The notes under the pieces are model-generated. The model did not search any database, was not told the origin of the DNA, and worked only from the letters and a program-made list of their open reading frames with translations. From Flavobacterium caseinilyticum (GTDB taxonomy: Bacteria; Bacteroidota; Bacteroidia; Flavobacteriales; Flavobacteriaceae), in the NCBI RefSeq assembly GCF_004349085.1, contig NZ_SMFM01000002.1:744001-808000 (forward strand): a DNA stretch of 64,000 nt, given 5' to 3'. This document shows positions 1-9,951 of the stretch, piece by piece (the first letter of the stretch is position 1; every line of letters begins with the position of its first letter). The position numbers were made by a program, and so were the translations under genes.

Positions 1-487
1 TCTTTCCCGAGGTATACTGAGCTTTTACACCCGTATTAAAGAATGGTCCGTACGTAAATGCATATGACATACTGTAGTTTTTATTATCAACCGCATCCAA
101 TAATTCATACCCAATATGGGTTCCGAAACTTCCTGCAGTAACTTTGAATTTATCTGAGAACTCATAAGTAAAATTCAATTGCTTAATCATAAATGTAGTC
201 GAATCGTCATTATAGGTAAATTGAGCGGCTCTACTACCGAAACCCAAGTCAACAAAAACAGAAGCTTTCCCCATTTTATGAGAAGCTTCAATAGAAGCCA
301 TTCCCAATTCAAATGAATTATGGGAATTAGTAAAACTGGTCAAACTATTATCTATTCCTGAAAAATCATATTTGTAATAAGCGTCAGCAGATCCAGCAAA
401 AGTTGAGGCGGGCGCGGGCGTTGTTTCCTGTGCAAATGTTAATGTTGTTGTTAGCAATAATGCTATGGCTGCTAATTGGTTTTTCAT
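1..487 (-). CDS. Putative beta-barrel porin, OmpL-like (partial, 3' end outside window)
   Basis: The reading frame opens with ATG at 487 and runs leftward without a stop to the window edge, giving the first 162 residues. It starts with a clean signal peptide (MKNQLAAIALLLTTTLTFAQ). The mature part has alternating hydrophobic/polar strands typical of an outer-membrane barrel, with segments such as SADAYYKYDF, NSFELGMASIEASH, VFVDLGFGSRAAQF and THIGYELLDAVDNKNYS. These are characteristic of the Bacteroidota 'putative beta-barrel porin-2, OmpL-like' family. The expected role is a passive channel in the outer membrane; the substrate cannot be told. It is transcribed away from the other genes of the window. 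Confidence 0.8.
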   Translation of the reverse strand, partial: MKNQLAAIALLLTTTLTFAQETTPAPASTFAGSADAYYKYDFSGIDNSLTSFTNSHNSFELGMASIEASHKMGKASVFVDLGFGSRAAQFTYNDDSTTFMIKQLNFTYEFSDKFKVTAGSFGTHIGYELLDAVDNKNYSMSYAFTYGPFFNTGVKAQYTSGK

Positions 488-1101
488 CTTTAGTTGGTTT
501 TAGTTAGTAATCTCATTGGTATTTTATTTGGTTTTGGTTAATACTAGTTTGAAATTCAGAAACTCTATATTTTACTAAAAATAGGTTTCTTCACACCTTT
601 TTACATCTAAAATTTCCTTTCATCTGAGGCGAATTTATTAACTTTTATTTCACTAAAATTACTATTTACAACTTTTTTACATTGATTTGAGAAGAATTAT
701 CAATAACAAAAAATGAACAAAAAAAAATGGATATTCCATATTTATAAAGAACTATTTTAAAAATTCAATAATCATTATTTTAAACACATACCCTAATTTT
801 TTACATCTAATCATTCAATTATACCAAAAAATACATGTATTTAACATATTTTTAAACTTAATAAAAAAAAATACCCTACCAAAAATAGGGGTGCGCTTTT
901 ATATTAAACAAAATTGAAAATTGATTTTTAATTCAAAAACAATAGATTAAGATTTCATAAATTGATTCAATTTAACTAAAATTTAAATTCATTAAGCCAA
1001 TAATGAAACTGTGATTCCATCAGGTTTGTTCCCAGTTATTTCTCTTTTTTTTTATGAAAATTTTAATAGCATAAAAAATCCTTTTTCATTAAATTTATAA
1101 C
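488..1101. other. AT-rich intergenic region
   Basis: This 614-base gap separates the divergently transcribed porin and the small exported protein at 1102. It is extremely AT-rich with long A and T runs and holds no reading frame worth calling. I see no clear TTG/TAnnTTTG promoter pair, no hairpin terminator and no repeat shared with the rest of the window. It probably carries the promoters of both flanking genes. Confidence 0.5.
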
Positions 1102-1407
1102 ATGATTAAATTATTAATTAAGCTTTCCGTTTTGCTGTTATTTGTCGTTTTTTCCTCCCTTTGGATAAGCGACAAATTATACATGGTTTCAAATGAAAAG
1201 AATCAGGATTTATACGAACAAAGCGAAAAAAATGCAGGAGAGAACACCTTAGAGAGTAAATCTAAAACACTCTTACTTGCTTCAATTGAAAGTATAAACT
1301 GTTTTGACTACGATTCTTTTGAAAGCAGAAAGATTAATTCTTTTGATTCGTTTCTAATTAAAGAGTTTGTTTTACAGAATTTAACTCCTCCACCAGAACA
1401 AGCTTAA
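1102..1407 (+). CDS. Small membrane-anchored protein of unknown function
   Basis: The product has 101 residues. Residues 1-24 form one hydrophobic segment (KLLIKLSVLLLFVVFSSLWI) that could be an uncleaved membrane anchor or a signal peptide. The rest is polar, rich in Ser, Glu, Lys and Asn, and ends in PPPEQA. No known domain is recognised. Start ATG is preceded by an A/T-rich stretch without a Shine-Dalgarno, as is normal for Bacteroidota. It lies 80 bases upstream of another exported protein on the same strand and could share a transcript with it. Function unknown. Confidence 0.5.
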   Translation: MIKLLIKLSVLLLFVVFSSLWISDKLYMVSNEKNQDLYEQSEKNAGENTLESKSKTLLLASIESINCFDYDSFESRKINSFDSFLIKEFVLQNLTPPPEQA

Positions 1408-1487
1408 AGTCATTTTTTTACTAAAAACATTATTAATCTATCTACCACTCTAAAAATGGAGTCATTTAAACTCATAATTATATACAC

Positions 1488-1967
1488 ATGAAAAATTTAT
1501 TTATAGCGTTCACATTTTTATTTACTTCTTCTTTACTTGCTCAAACACATCAAATAGTCAAACATAATGGCGAAACGATGGATGTAAACTTTATTAAAAA
1601 GGAAAATAATATAGTGTACTACACTTTACCGCAAAGTGCTGAAGAAAAAAAAATCAGTCAATATGCTGTTTCACAGCTGAATGAAAAATCAAAAATTGCT
1701 TCTGCAATCCTATCTGAAAGGATTCAACTGAATGGAAAATCTGATTATAAAAAGGTTGTTGTGCTAGAAAAACATCAAACTGAAGGATTGAAAGAATCTG
1801 GGATAATCACAAGTTTTTATGGTGGAATAAAAGGAGAATCTCCTGTATCTTTTTCAGATAACGGTGAAAAACGATTGAAACAGAATGCTGCAATAAAAGG
1901 ATCTCCATTTATTGTAATTCTTTCCAATAAACCAAACGATTTAAAAGCGGCAGTCTATACGTATTAG
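1488..1967 (+). CDS. Secreted protein of unknown function
   Basis: The product has 159 residues with a signal peptide at 1-19 (MKNLFIAFTFLFTSSLLAQ) ending in an AQ cleavage context common in flavobacteria. The region after it (HQIVKHNGETMDVNFIKK, then VYYTLPQ) resembles the start of small Bacteroidota exported proteins that set out from a short beta-hairpin, but I cannot name a family. The C-terminal half has Gly-rich turns (SFYGGIKGESP) and a hydrophobic strand (FIVILSNK). The protein probably ends up in the periplasm or outer membrane. No operon partner downstream; the next gene is convergent. Confidence 0.6.
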   Translation: MKNLFIAFTFLFTSSLLAQTHQIVKHNGETMDVNFIKKENNIVYYTLPQSAEEKKISQYAVSQLNEKSKIASAILSERIQLNGKSDYKKVVVLEKHQTEGLKESGIITSFYGGIKGESPVSFSDNGEKRLKQNAAIKGSPFIVILSNKPNDLKAAVYTY

Positions 1968-2155
1968 TAGAACTAAAGCAATTGATACCTACCAGCACCT
2001 TGCATTAATAGGTCGAAATTCAATGAAAAATCGAGAACAGATTTGTTACAATTACAAATCCTGTTCTTGATTCTATATTTATAAGACATGCTAAATACTT
2101 GCATTCTAGACCAAATCTGAATTGAAATAGTATTGTACCAGTCCCCGATAATCGT

Positions 2156-3508
2156 TTATTCGATAACTAACGATTTCATATTCATAAATTCTTTGATTCC
2201 TATTGCGCCTAATTCTCTTCCATAGCCTGATTTTTTTATTCCTCCAAAAGGAACTCTGGAATCTGAACGCACCAAAGAATTTACAAAAACGTTTCCGGCT
2301 TCAATTCTCCTTGCGAGTTTATATGCATTTTCACGGTCTTCGCTCCAGATAGCCGCAGCCAAACCATACCTGTGATTGTTTGCTATAGCGACTGCATCAT
2401 TTGCATCTTTCGCTCTAATGATAGTAGCTAATGGTCCAAAAGTTTCCTCCTGAAACGCAACATTATTTGAATCCACAAAATCAATTAACGTGGGTTGGAA
2501 ATTACAATTCTCCCGCTCTCCTCCTACTAGTAATTTTGCTCCTTGTTGCAATGATTTTGCTAATTGACCTTCTAATTTTTCTGCTAAGTCCAATCGGGCC
2601 AATGGACCCATTTGGATTCCATTTTGTAATGGATTTCCTTGTTGCAGAAATTGTACTTTTTGCTTAAAAAGCGCAGCGAATTCATCCGCAACCTTTTCAA
2701 TAACAATAAAACGTTTGGCACAAATACAAGCCTGACCTGCGTTCAACATCCTGGATTGTGTAGCAACGGTTGCGGCTTTTTCAAGATCAGCATCATTCAA
2801 AACTATAAAAGCATCTGAACCTCCTAATTCCATAACAGATTTCTTGATATGCTTTCCAGCCAATGCAGCCACAGATGAACCTGCCATTTCACTACCTGTC
2901 AAAGTGATCCCACAAACACTATTTGAAGCGACAACACTTTCAACTTGATCAATTTTAATCGTAATTTGTTGGAAAACACCTTCGGGAAAACCGGCTTCCA
3001 AAAAAGCACTTTCTATTGCTTTGGCGCAACCTATAACATTTGGCGCATGCTTTAAAAGTGTCACATTACCTGCCATAATTGCCGGAGCGGCATAACGCAA
3101 TACTTGCCAAAAAGGATAATTCCAAGGCATAATAGCAAAAACAGCTCCCATTGGATCATAAACCGACATGGATTTGAAAGGCGTATCGTAAATTTCCTCT
3201 TTTAGCATTTGCTCCGCATGTTCTGCATAAAAGTCACAATTTCCCGCTGATTTTTCTACTTCGGCAATGCTTTCAGATAAAATCTTACCCATTTCATTTG
3301 TAATTAGCATCCCCAGTTTCTCCTTATTTACACGGAGAATATTAGCCAGTTTATGCATCTTGTCAGCTCTTTCTTGGAAAGAAGTAGTTTTCCAAATCTT
3401 GAAAGCACTTTCGGATATCTGTAGCTTTTGATTGAGTTGCGCATTTGTCAATATTTCATGCTCCGCAATCACTTCTTGTGAAAATGGATTTATCGATTTA
3501 AATATCAT
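2156..3508 (-). CDS. NAD(P)-dependent aldehyde dehydrogenase, succinate-semialdehyde dehydrogenase type
   Basis: This 450-residue enzyme is a full-length short-form aldehyde dehydrogenase that oxidises an aldehyde to the acid with NAD(P)+. Visible hallmarks are the PWNYPFW motif near residues 128-134, the glutamate in MELGGSDAF (Glu227) and the catalytic cysteine in [12 protein letters not shown] (Cys261). The 34-residue Glu-Cys spacing is normal. The C-terminal motif [15 protein letters not shown] is also present. The short N-terminus and the NAGQ-C-CAKRF block match the succinate-semialdehyde dehydrogenase group (GabD/Sad) of Bacteroidota, but the exact substrate is inferred. It appears to be a single-gene unit with a strong ATG start. 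Confidence 0.9.
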   Translation of the reverse strand: MIFKSINPFSQEVIAEHEILTNAQLNQKLQISESAFKIWKTTSFQERADKMHKLANILRVNKEKLGMLITNEMGKILSESIAEVEKSAGNCDFYAEHAEQMLKEEIYDTPFKSMSVYDPMGAVFAIMPWNYPFWQVLRYAAPAIMAGNVTLLKHAPNVIGCAKAIESAFLEAGFPEGVFQQITIKIDQVESVVASNSVCGITLTGSEMAGSSVAALAGKHIKKSVMELGGSDAFIVLNDADLEKAATVATQSRMLNAGQACICAKRFIVIEKVADEFAALFKQKVQFLQQGNPLQNGIQMGPLARLDLAEKLEGQLAKSLQQGAKLLVGGERENCNFQPTLIDFVDSNNVAFQEETFGPLATIIRAKDANDAVAIANNHRYGLAAAIWSEDRENAYKLARRIEAGNVFVNSLVRSDSRVPFGGIKKSGYGRELGAIGIKEFMNMKSLVIE

Positions 3509-3653
3509 GCTTTTTGTATTTTAAATTCTTTGTCAATTAAGTTTTAGAGGATGGGGAATCAATTAGAAAAAAAAAAATTGATAGTTTTAGATGAAACGAC
3601 AAATAAAAAAAAAGTACCCAAATAGAAATCCGGAATATTTTTTATTATTAAAT

Positions 3654-5765
3654 TTAGGAATTAATTTCCATAAAAACAGTATCTAATAATTCGAATATTT
3701 TCTCTTTGTCCAATGGTTTTGTAATGTAGTCCATAAATCCCGATTGCATAATTCGTTCTCTGTCTTCAAAGGAAGAATACGCGGTTTGGGCAATAACGGG
3801 AAGTTCCGGTTTTAATACTTTTATCTGTTCAAAGGCTTCAAAACCGTTTAATACCGGCATTTTTATATCCATAAAAACCAAACTGACATGTGGATTTTCA
3901 GCACAAATATTTACTGCTTCCTGACCGTTAAAAGCTCGTAAAACGGTATGCTTTTTTGATTCTATAATTTTCTTTAACAGCAGGAAATTAATATTGTCAT
4001 CTTCCGCAATCAAAATAATCTCATTCTCATAATTTCCAGAAAAGGAGATCTTTTTCCCCGGCAAATTTTCTACAACAGTTTCATCATATTGTAACGGTAT
4101 CGTAAATGTAAAAACAGATCCAATTCCCATGGTCGATTTTACACTTATTTCCCCACCCAACATTTCGACATATGCTTTAGTAATAGACAAACCAAGTCCC
4201 AATCCTGTCATTTCACTAGTTGCATTGTCTTCAATTCTTCTGAATCTGTCAAAGATAACTTTCGTATAATCATCACTAATTCCTAAACCAGAATCTTGAA
4301 TCGTAAACTCTAAAACATTTCTTTCTTTGTTTATGGAATATCCAAAAGACACGAAACCTTTTTCTGTAAATTTTACAGCGTTTGTTATTAAATTTACAAT
4401 AATCTGCTTCAGTTTTGTTTCATCAGTAAGTATATTTTTCTGAAGCTTCACGCTACTTTCCACTACACAAAACTCAATATCTTTTTCTTTAGGAATTGTA
4501 ATTTTGATAGATTTATACAATTCAGCAATACATTTTTCTATATCCAATCCTTTATAATTCGGTGCTATTTGCTTGGCATCAATTCTGGACATTTCAATTA
4601 AATCCTCAATAATTGAAACTAAATTATTTCCGCTGTTTTTTATAATTTTCAAATATTCGAATCTCTCTTTTTCCGACAGCTTAGCGTCCGTCAATAAATC
4701 ACTAAATCCCATAATGGCATTCATGGGCGTTCTGATCTCGTGTGATAGATTAGCTAAGAAAGAAGATTTTAGTGTATCACTTTCCTCAGCTTTTTGCTTA
4801 GCAATTTCTAATTGCTTCCTTTGATTGCTGTTTTCTTCGAATAGATTTCCAATATAGCCAAATTCTCCTTTGGATTTTTTCAAACTGTTTATGGAAGTAT
4901 TACTTCCGGTTTCAAGAATATTTTTAATCAATTTTAATGGGTCATAAACCCATTTTTTAGTGTAATAAATAAAAATTAAAATATTGACAAAAGAAGCTAA
5001 AACGACTATTAAAAGAATTTCTTTCGTTTTACTATAATTTAAATTAAAAGGTCTTTTAAAAACTAATTTGCTGACCACTTTGTTTTTCCAATCTTTTAGA
5101 TCCAATCCAACGGTGACAAAATCGTCCTCAGGATTCAAGATATAATCTGCAGAAACCAAATTAATTTTGGAACTACTTAAATTACCCAAGGCATTAAAAA
5201 AGGGTTTATCTAAAAGTCTGGCCATGAAAAAATAGCCAGAAGGTTTTGTTTTAATCTTTTTTGGATCACTTGAAGGATGAATTGTTGCTCCAAAAACCTC
5301 AACTATACCCTCAGGAATTTTTACATAAAACCTTTTCAGTTTACTTTGATGAAGGGAAGTCATCATTGCTTTTGGAATAAAATCAAAACCTTTAACCTTA
5401 GCAGAAGTTGTCTTATTAATTATTTTTTTGTTTAAATCGTATATTCCAATATAATCCGCGTCATACGATTCAAATTCACTTAATATGTAATTATTGTACC
5501 ATTTTTCGTCCTTGGTTTTAGTAAAATTGACTAGTTCATCCCAAAATGTGACGTCAATAACCGTTGCTGTAGGCGTTTTAGAATTAAGTCTGAATAATGA
5601 TTTAACCTCATTATTATATTGATTGTAGGTCGCTTTATAAAAACGATGCTCTTCCTGAACGGTGTAAAGGTAAAGTGAAGCGTATAAAATAAAAAAGAAC
5701 ACAGTTGCTGATGCAATCAACAACAATAATTTAAAGTACGTATTTAGGCTACACAATCTCTTCAT
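3654..5765 (-). CDS. Hybrid sensor histidine kinase / response regulator with CHASE4-like sensor
   Basis: The 703-residue protein has a first membrane helix at about 12-34, an extracytoplasmic domain to about 245, and a second helix at about 248-268. The outer domain contains the D-x3-W-D pattern (DVTFWDEL) and looks like a CHASE4 sensor. A linker leads to a HisKA domain with phospho-acceptor His342 (SHEIRTPMN), then an HATPase domain with the N box (NLITNAVKF, about 460), the G1 box DSGLGIS and the G2 box GLGLGLSI. A C-terminal receiver has acidic residues Asp589/Asp590, phospho-acceptor Asp633 (MDIKMPVLNG) and Lys683. No Hpt or DNA-binding domain is present, so phosphate must go to a separate protein. 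The ligand is unknown. Its own promoter lies at 5842-5875. Confidence 0.92.
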   Translation of the reverse strand: MKRLCSLNTYFKLLLLIASATVFFFILYASLYLYTVQEEHRFYKATYNQYNNEVKSLFRLNSKTPTATVIDVTFWDELVNFTKTKDEKWYNNYILSEFESYDADYIGIYDLNKKIINKTTSAKVKGFDFIPKAMMTSLHQSKLKRFYVKIPEGIVEVFGATIHPSSDPKKIKTKPSGYFFMARLLDKPFFNALGNLSSSKINLVSADYILNPEDDFVTVGLDLKDWKNKVVSKLVFKRPFNLNYSKTKEILLIVVLASFVNILIFIYYTKKWVYDPLKLIKNILETGSNTSINSLKKSKGEFGYIGNLFEENSNQRKQLEIAKQKAEESDTLKSSFLANLSHEIRTPMNAIMGFSDLLTDAKLSEKERFEYLKIIKNSGNNLVSIIEDLIEMSRIDAKQIAPNYKGLDIEKCIAELYKSIKITIPKEKDIEFCVVESSVKLQKNILTDETKLKQIIVNLITNAVKFTEKGFVSFGYSINKERNVLEFTIQDSGLGISDDYTKVIFDRFRRIEDNATSEMTGLGLGLSITKAYVEMLGGEISVKSTMGIGSVFTFTIPLQYDETVVENLPGKKISFSGNYENEIILIAEDDNINFLLLKKIIESKKHTVLRAFNGQEAVNICAENPHVSLVFMDIKMPVLNGFEAFEQIKVLKPELPVIAQTAYSSFEDRERIMQSGFMDYITKPLDKEKIFELLDTVFMEINS

Positions 5766-5841
5766 ATGTTATAAGCAAATAAAAAAACAACTTAATAATC
5801 TTACCAATATTTTTGTAAGATATATCACTTTTTTTGCTGGC

Positions 5842-5875
5842 CAAAGTTAGACTTTTTTTGTCATAAAAAAAACAA
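5842..5875 (-). promoter_or_regulatory. Bacteroidota promoter of the hybrid kinase gene
   Basis: Read on the minus strand this is TTG, 23 bases, then TAACTTTG, matching the -33/-7 consensus TTG-N17-23-TAnnTTTG of Bacteroidota. It would give an untranslated leader of about 70 bases. Confidence 0.6.
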
Positions 5876-6115
5876 CAATTTAAGCTACTGCGGTTTACCA
5901 TTAACATCATTTATTTATTAGATAATCTATTCCATCGCTTAATTCAATTTGAATCTTAACTAATAATTTTCTCATAGATTCTATTGGAATTTATAACTTA
6001 TTCTTTTTAAAAAAAATGTTTTCGCTGAACCTAGAACCAAACGACTATCCTTCCAAAATCTAAACTGGTAATTTATATGTTTAAAACAGCAGTCGGATTC
6101 TTGAAATTTTTTCAT
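5876..6115. other. Intergenic region with nothing recognised
   Basis: Together with its flanks this makes a 409-base gap between the kinase gene and the end of the carboxylase operon. It is AT-rich; apart from the promoter at its left and the terminator at its right I see no gene, RNA or shared repeat. Confidence 0.4.
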
Positions 6116-6149
6116 AAAAAACCCCAAATAGTATTTAACTTTTCGGGGT
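6116..6149 (-). terminator. Likely terminator of the acyl-CoA carboxylase operon
   Basis: On the minus strand ACCCC and GGGGT form the base of a hairpin with a partly paired interior, followed by a run of T. It lies 26 bases past the stop of the carboxyltransferase gene. Confidence 0.55.
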
Positions 6150-6174
6150 CGTTCAAAATTTTTATATCCAATAA

Positions 6175-7716
6175 TTACAAAGGAATATTTCCGTGTTTTC
6201 TATTTGGCGTTATGCTTTCTTTATTTTCGAGCATGCTAAACGCCTTTATCAATTTGCGTCGAGTGTCTTCTGGTAAGATTACCTCATCTACAAAACCACG
6301 TTGCGCTGCAGTATACGGATTCGCAAACAAATCAGCGTATTCCGCTTCTTTTTCCAAGAGTTTGGCTTCATGATCTTCGGCTTCATTGATTTCTTTCTTG
6401 AAGATAATTTCTGATGCTCCTTTAGCTCCCATCACAGCAATTTCAGCAGTTGGCCAAGCAAAATTTATGTCGGCACCAATGTGTTTTGAGTTCATTACAT
6501 CGTACGCACCACCATATGCTTTACGGGTAATTACGGTTACTCGCGGCACGGTTGCTTCGCTAAGGGCGTACAACAGTTTCGCACCGTGAACGATAATTCC
6601 GTTCCACTCTTGATCAGTTCCCGGTAAAAAACCAGGCACATCCACCAAAACTAATAATGGAATATTAAAACAATCGCAAAAACGGGTAAATCGTGCCGCT
6701 TTTTTGGAACTGTTCACATCCAGACAACCAGCTAAAATCATCGGTTGGTTGGCTATAATTCCAATACTTTTTCCTCCCAATCGAGCAAAACCAACTAAGA
6801 TATTTTCGGCATAATTTTTATGAATTTCATAAAAGGAATCCTCGTCAATAATTCCACCAATCACCTCATGCATATCATATGGCTTGTTTGGATTATCCGG
6901 TATGATAGTCGCTAATTTGGTACGAACCTCATCATTCATTTCGTACGGTAAATTTTGTGCTTTTTCTTTGTTGCTCTGCGGCAAATAGCTCAATAAGCGT
7001 TTCAAATCCTCCAGACATTCCACATCATTAGTAGAAGTACAATGCGCCACACCCGATTTAGTAGAATGCGTACTCGCACCACCCAATTCCTCCGACGTTA
7101 CGGTTTCATTGGTTACAGTTTTCACTACATTCGGGCCAGTCACGAACATGTAACTAGTATCTTCCACCATCATTGTAAAATCAGTCATTGCCGGAGAATA
7201 CACCGCTCCACCGGCGCAGGGTCCCATAATAGCGGAGATTTGCGGAATCACACCTGAAGCTTGTACGTTTCTGTAAAAAATATCAGCATAACCGCCTAAA
7301 GACCGAACACCTTCCTGAATACGCGCTCCACCAGAATCATTAAGACCAATCATGGGCGCTCCCATTTTGACTGCCATATCCATCACTTTACAGATTTTCT
7401 CGGCATGAGTTTCGGATAACGAACCGCCAAATACCGTAAAATCCTGCGCAAAAATATACACCAATCGCCCATTTATGGTTCCGTATCCCGTAATGACACC
7501 GTCACCGTAATACAACTCTTTTTCCATTCCAAAATCAGATGTTCGGTGCGTCACCAACATCCCAATTTCTTCAAAAGAACCTTCGTCCATCAAGTAATTG
7601 ACACGTTCTCTGGCAGTAAGTTTTTTATTCGAATGTTGTTTTGCTATTCTATTTTTACCACCACCCAAATGAGCTTCTGCAATTTTATGATTAAGTATAT
7701 TTATTTTATCTTTCAT
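6175..7716 (-). CDS. pccB: Acyl-CoA carboxylase, carboxyltransferase (beta) subunit
   Basis: The 513-residue product is a full-length carboxyltransferase subunit (propionyl-CoA/methylcrotonyl-CoA carboxylase family) that moves CO2 from carboxybiotin to an acyl-CoA. Typical blocks are [16 protein letters not shown] and [16 protein letters not shown] near the start, [14 protein letters not shown], the oxyanion-hole segment [12 protein letters not shown], and [17 protein letters not shown]. The frame could be extended to a TTG at 7737, but the ATG at 7716 is preferred because homologues start near MxxKIN and ATG is the better codon. It is the last gene of a three-gene operon with the biotin carboxylase and biotin carrier. 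Propionyl-CoA is the likeliest substrate, but a methylcrotonyl-type activity cannot be excluded. Confidence 0.9.
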   Translation of the reverse strand: MKDKINILNHKIAEAHLGGGKNRIAKQHSNKKLTARERVNYLMDEGSFEEIGMLVTHRTSDFGMEKELYYGDGVITGYGTINGRLVYIFAQDFTVFGGSLSETHAEKICKVMDMAVKMGAPMIGLNDSGGARIQEGVRSLGGYADIFYRNVQASGVIPQISAIMGPCAGGAVYSPAMTDFTMMVEDTSYMFVTGPNVVKTVTNETVTSEELGGASTHSTKSGVAHCTSTNDVECLEDLKRLLSYLPQSNKEKAQNLPYEMNDEVRTKLATIIPDNPNKPYDMHEVIGGIIDEDSFYEIHKNYAENILVGFARLGGKSIGIIANQPMILAGCLDVNSSKKAARFTRFCDCFNIPLLVLVDVPGFLPGTDQEWNGIIVHGAKLLYALSEATVPRVTVITRKAYGGAYDVMNSKHIGADINFAWPTAEIAVMGAKGASEIIFKKEINEAEDHEAKLLEKEAEYADLFANPYTAAQRGFVDEVILPEDTRRKLIKAFSMLENKESITPNRKHGNIPL

Positions 7717-7834
7717 ATTTATTTTTTTAACCGCCAATTCGCTAATTTTTATTTGAAAACCATTTAAAAATTAAGTTTCATTTAAAAAGCTGAACTTAAA
7801 TTTTCTTAATTCCTTAATGGTCAGAACAACAATT

Positions 7835-9274
7835 TTAATTTAGTAAGCGTATGATTTTTTGATCTTCAAAATATTGTTTCAAAGCGACCTTCGCAGCGAT
7901 TTCGGCTTCTTGCGCTATTTGGTTTTTTAACATTTCGGCACTGTAGTAATTCTTGACAAAATGCGTGTCAAATTTACCGGAACGAAACGCTTCATGTTCA
8001 AAAACAAATTTCCCAAAAGGCAATGTTGTCTGCACACCCTCCACATGATAATCTTCAATGGCCTTAATCATAATTTGAATCGCTTCTTCACGAGTTTCTC
8101 CATAAGTGATTAATTTGGCTAACATCGGATCATAATAAATAGGAATATCCATGCCTTGTTCAAAACCATTATCCACACGAATTCCTTCGCCAACAGGCAA
8201 TTTATAAACATCCAAATGACCTACGCTTGGTAAAAAATCATTAATCGGATCTTCGGCATACACACGCAATTCCATCGCATGTCCTTTTATTTTCAAGTCT
8301 TCTTGTTTGATTGCCAATTCTTCTCCCCTTGCGACTCTAATTTGCAGTTCGACCAAATCGGTTCCGGTAATCCATTCCGTAACGGGATGTTCCACCTGCA
8401 AACGTGTATTCATTTCCAAGAAGTAGAAATTATTATTTTCGTCCAATAAAAATTCAACAGTTCCAGCTCCTAAATAATCACAGGATTTAGCCACCAAAAC
8501 AGCAGCTTCTCCCATTTTTTTTCGCAATTCCGGTGTTAAAACCGAAGAAGGTGCTTCTTCAATCACTTTTTGGTGACGACGCTGGATGCTACATTCTCTT
8601 TCGAATAAATATAGGACATTTCCGTGGCTGTCTGCCATAACCTGAATTTCGATATGTCTTGGCGAGCCCACATATTTTTCGATAAAAACCGAACCATCTC
8701 CAAAAGCAGCGATTGCTTCACTGATGGCGCGATCCATTTGAGATTCGAAATCAGCTTCGCTTTCTACCACACGCATTCCTTTTCCACCACCACCGGCAGA
8801 AGCTTTAATCAGTATTGGAAAACCAACTTCCTTGGCAATAACTTTTGCTTTTTCGACATCCGTAATGGCTTGGTCAAAACCGGGAACCATTGGGATATCG
8901 TATTGTTTAACGGCTTCTTTGGCCGCTAATTTACTTCCCATGATTTTTATCGCTTTCGACTTTGGACCAATAAAAATGATGTTATTTTTTTCCGCTTCTT
9001 CAGCAAAATCAGCATTTTCACTCAAAAATCCATAACCCGGGTGAATGGCATCTACGTTTAAAGATTTCGCAACCTCTATAATTTTACTTCCTAACAAATA
9101 CGATTGACTGGAAGGTGCTTCTCCAATCCAAACGGCTTCATCAGCAAATTTTACGTGCGGTGCATTTCTGTCGGCTGTTGAATAAACCGCAACGGTTTTT
9201 ATGCCCATTTTCTGTGCGGTTTTCATCACTCTGATAGCGATTTCCCCTCTATTGGCAACTAATATTTTTTTCAT
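7835..9274 (-). CDS. accC: Biotin carboxylase subunit of acyl-CoA carboxylase
   Basis: The 479-residue protein is an ATP-grasp biotin carboxylase that carboxylates the biotin carried by the neighbouring carrier protein. It starts MKKILVANRGEIAIRV. It also contains the glycine-rich ATP loop KASAGGGGKGMRVV, the ERECSIQRRHQKVIEEAPS block and the catalytic FLEMNTRLQVEHPVTE segment. Length fits a stand-alone AccC/PccA-N subunit lacking a fused carrier domain. It sits between the carrier gene (91 bases upstream) and the carboxyltransferase gene (118 bases downstream), all on the minus strand. A general acetyl-CoA carboxylase role is possible, but the gene order argues for a dedicated acyl-CoA carboxylase. 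Confidence 0.92.
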   Translation of the reverse strand: MKKILVANRGEIAIRVMKTAQKMGIKTVAVYSTADRNAPHVKFADEAVWIGEAPSSQSYLLGSKIIEVAKSLNVDAIHPGYGFLSENADFAEEAEKNNIIFIGPKSKAIKIMGSKLAAKEAVKQYDIPMVPGFDQAITDVEKAKVIAKEVGFPILIKASAGGGGKGMRVVESEADFESQMDRAISEAIAAFGDGSVFIEKYVGSPRHIEIQVMADSHGNVLYLFERECSIQRRHQKVIEEAPSSVLTPELRKKMGEAAVLVAKSCDYLGAGTVEFLLDENNNFYFLEMNTRLQVEHPVTEWITGTDLVELQIRVARGEELAIKQEDLKIKGHAMELRVYAEDPINDFLPSVGHLDVYKLPVGEGIRVDNGFEQGMDIPIYYDPMLAKLITYGETREEAIQIMIKAIEDYHVEGVQTTLPFGKFVFEHEAFRSGKFDTHFVKNYYSAEMLKNQIAQEAEIAAKVALKQYFEDQKIIRLLN

Positions 9275-9364
9275 ATTTATTAAGACTAAAAGAATAAAGA
9301 CCGCTTCGCTGCAAGAGCAAAGAAATATAAATTCTTGGTTCTTTTTATCTTGTATCTTTTATCT

Positions 9365-9850
9365 CTACTCGAATTCAATTAACAACTGTCCTTTATCCAC
9401 GGCGTCTCCCATAGCAACCGAAATGGTTTTGATGATACCATCGCGAGGCGAAAGAAAACTGTTTTCCATCTTCATGGCGCCAAGAATAATTAAATTGTCG
9501 TTTTCTTTTACCTCTTGTCCCACCACCACACTGATTTCCAGAATCAATCCGGGCATAGGTGCTTTGATAAAATTGACTTGTTTGGTAAGTCCTGTTTCAA
9601 ATCCCATTTCTTTAATCAAAATATCTAAAGAATTTGAAATGGCAACGTTATAGGTGTTGTTGTTTACCTTTACGGTATAGCTTTTTTTGAGAAAATCAGA
9701 AGTGATGATTTCCGCTTGAAAAGGAGTGTTTTCGTGTAAAACATGGAATTTATCCGTTTCCACACGCACTGCATCCAGTTGTGAAACACTTTCCTTTTCC
9801 AAATCAAAATGAAAAGTGTCGTTTACATTAACTTTATAACCAATACTCAT
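9365..9850 (-). CDS. Biotin carboxyl carrier protein of acyl-CoA carboxylase
   Basis: The 161-residue protein ends in a biotinyl/lipoyl domain (about 95-161). Its biotin attachment motif is LGAMKMEN, with Lys127 as the modified residue, and a PMPGLI turn precedes it as in propionyl-CoA carboxylase alpha chains. Residues 1-90 form a beta-rich domain like the BT (biotin carboxylase-tethering) part of PccA. Thus the usual alpha chain appears split into two genes here, carrier first and carboxylase second. It is the first gene of the operon 9850-6175; ATG start with no Shine-Dalgarno. Confidence 0.88.
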   Translation of the reverse strand: MSIGYKVNVNDTFHFDLEKESVSQLDAVRVETDKFHVLHENTPFQAEIITSDFLKKSYTVKVNNNTYNVAISNSLDILIKEMGFETGLTKQVNFIKAPMPGLILEISVVVGQEVKENDNLIILGAMKMENSFLSPRDGIIKTISVAMGDAVDKGQLLIEFE

Positions 9851-9951
9851 TTGTTTCTATTTTAGTTTCGTAAAAATAAGTAAAAGAAAACGTTTTCGTA
9901 ATCGAAAAATAAAAGTTTTATGCTAATTTACTATAGTTTCAAGAAATAATT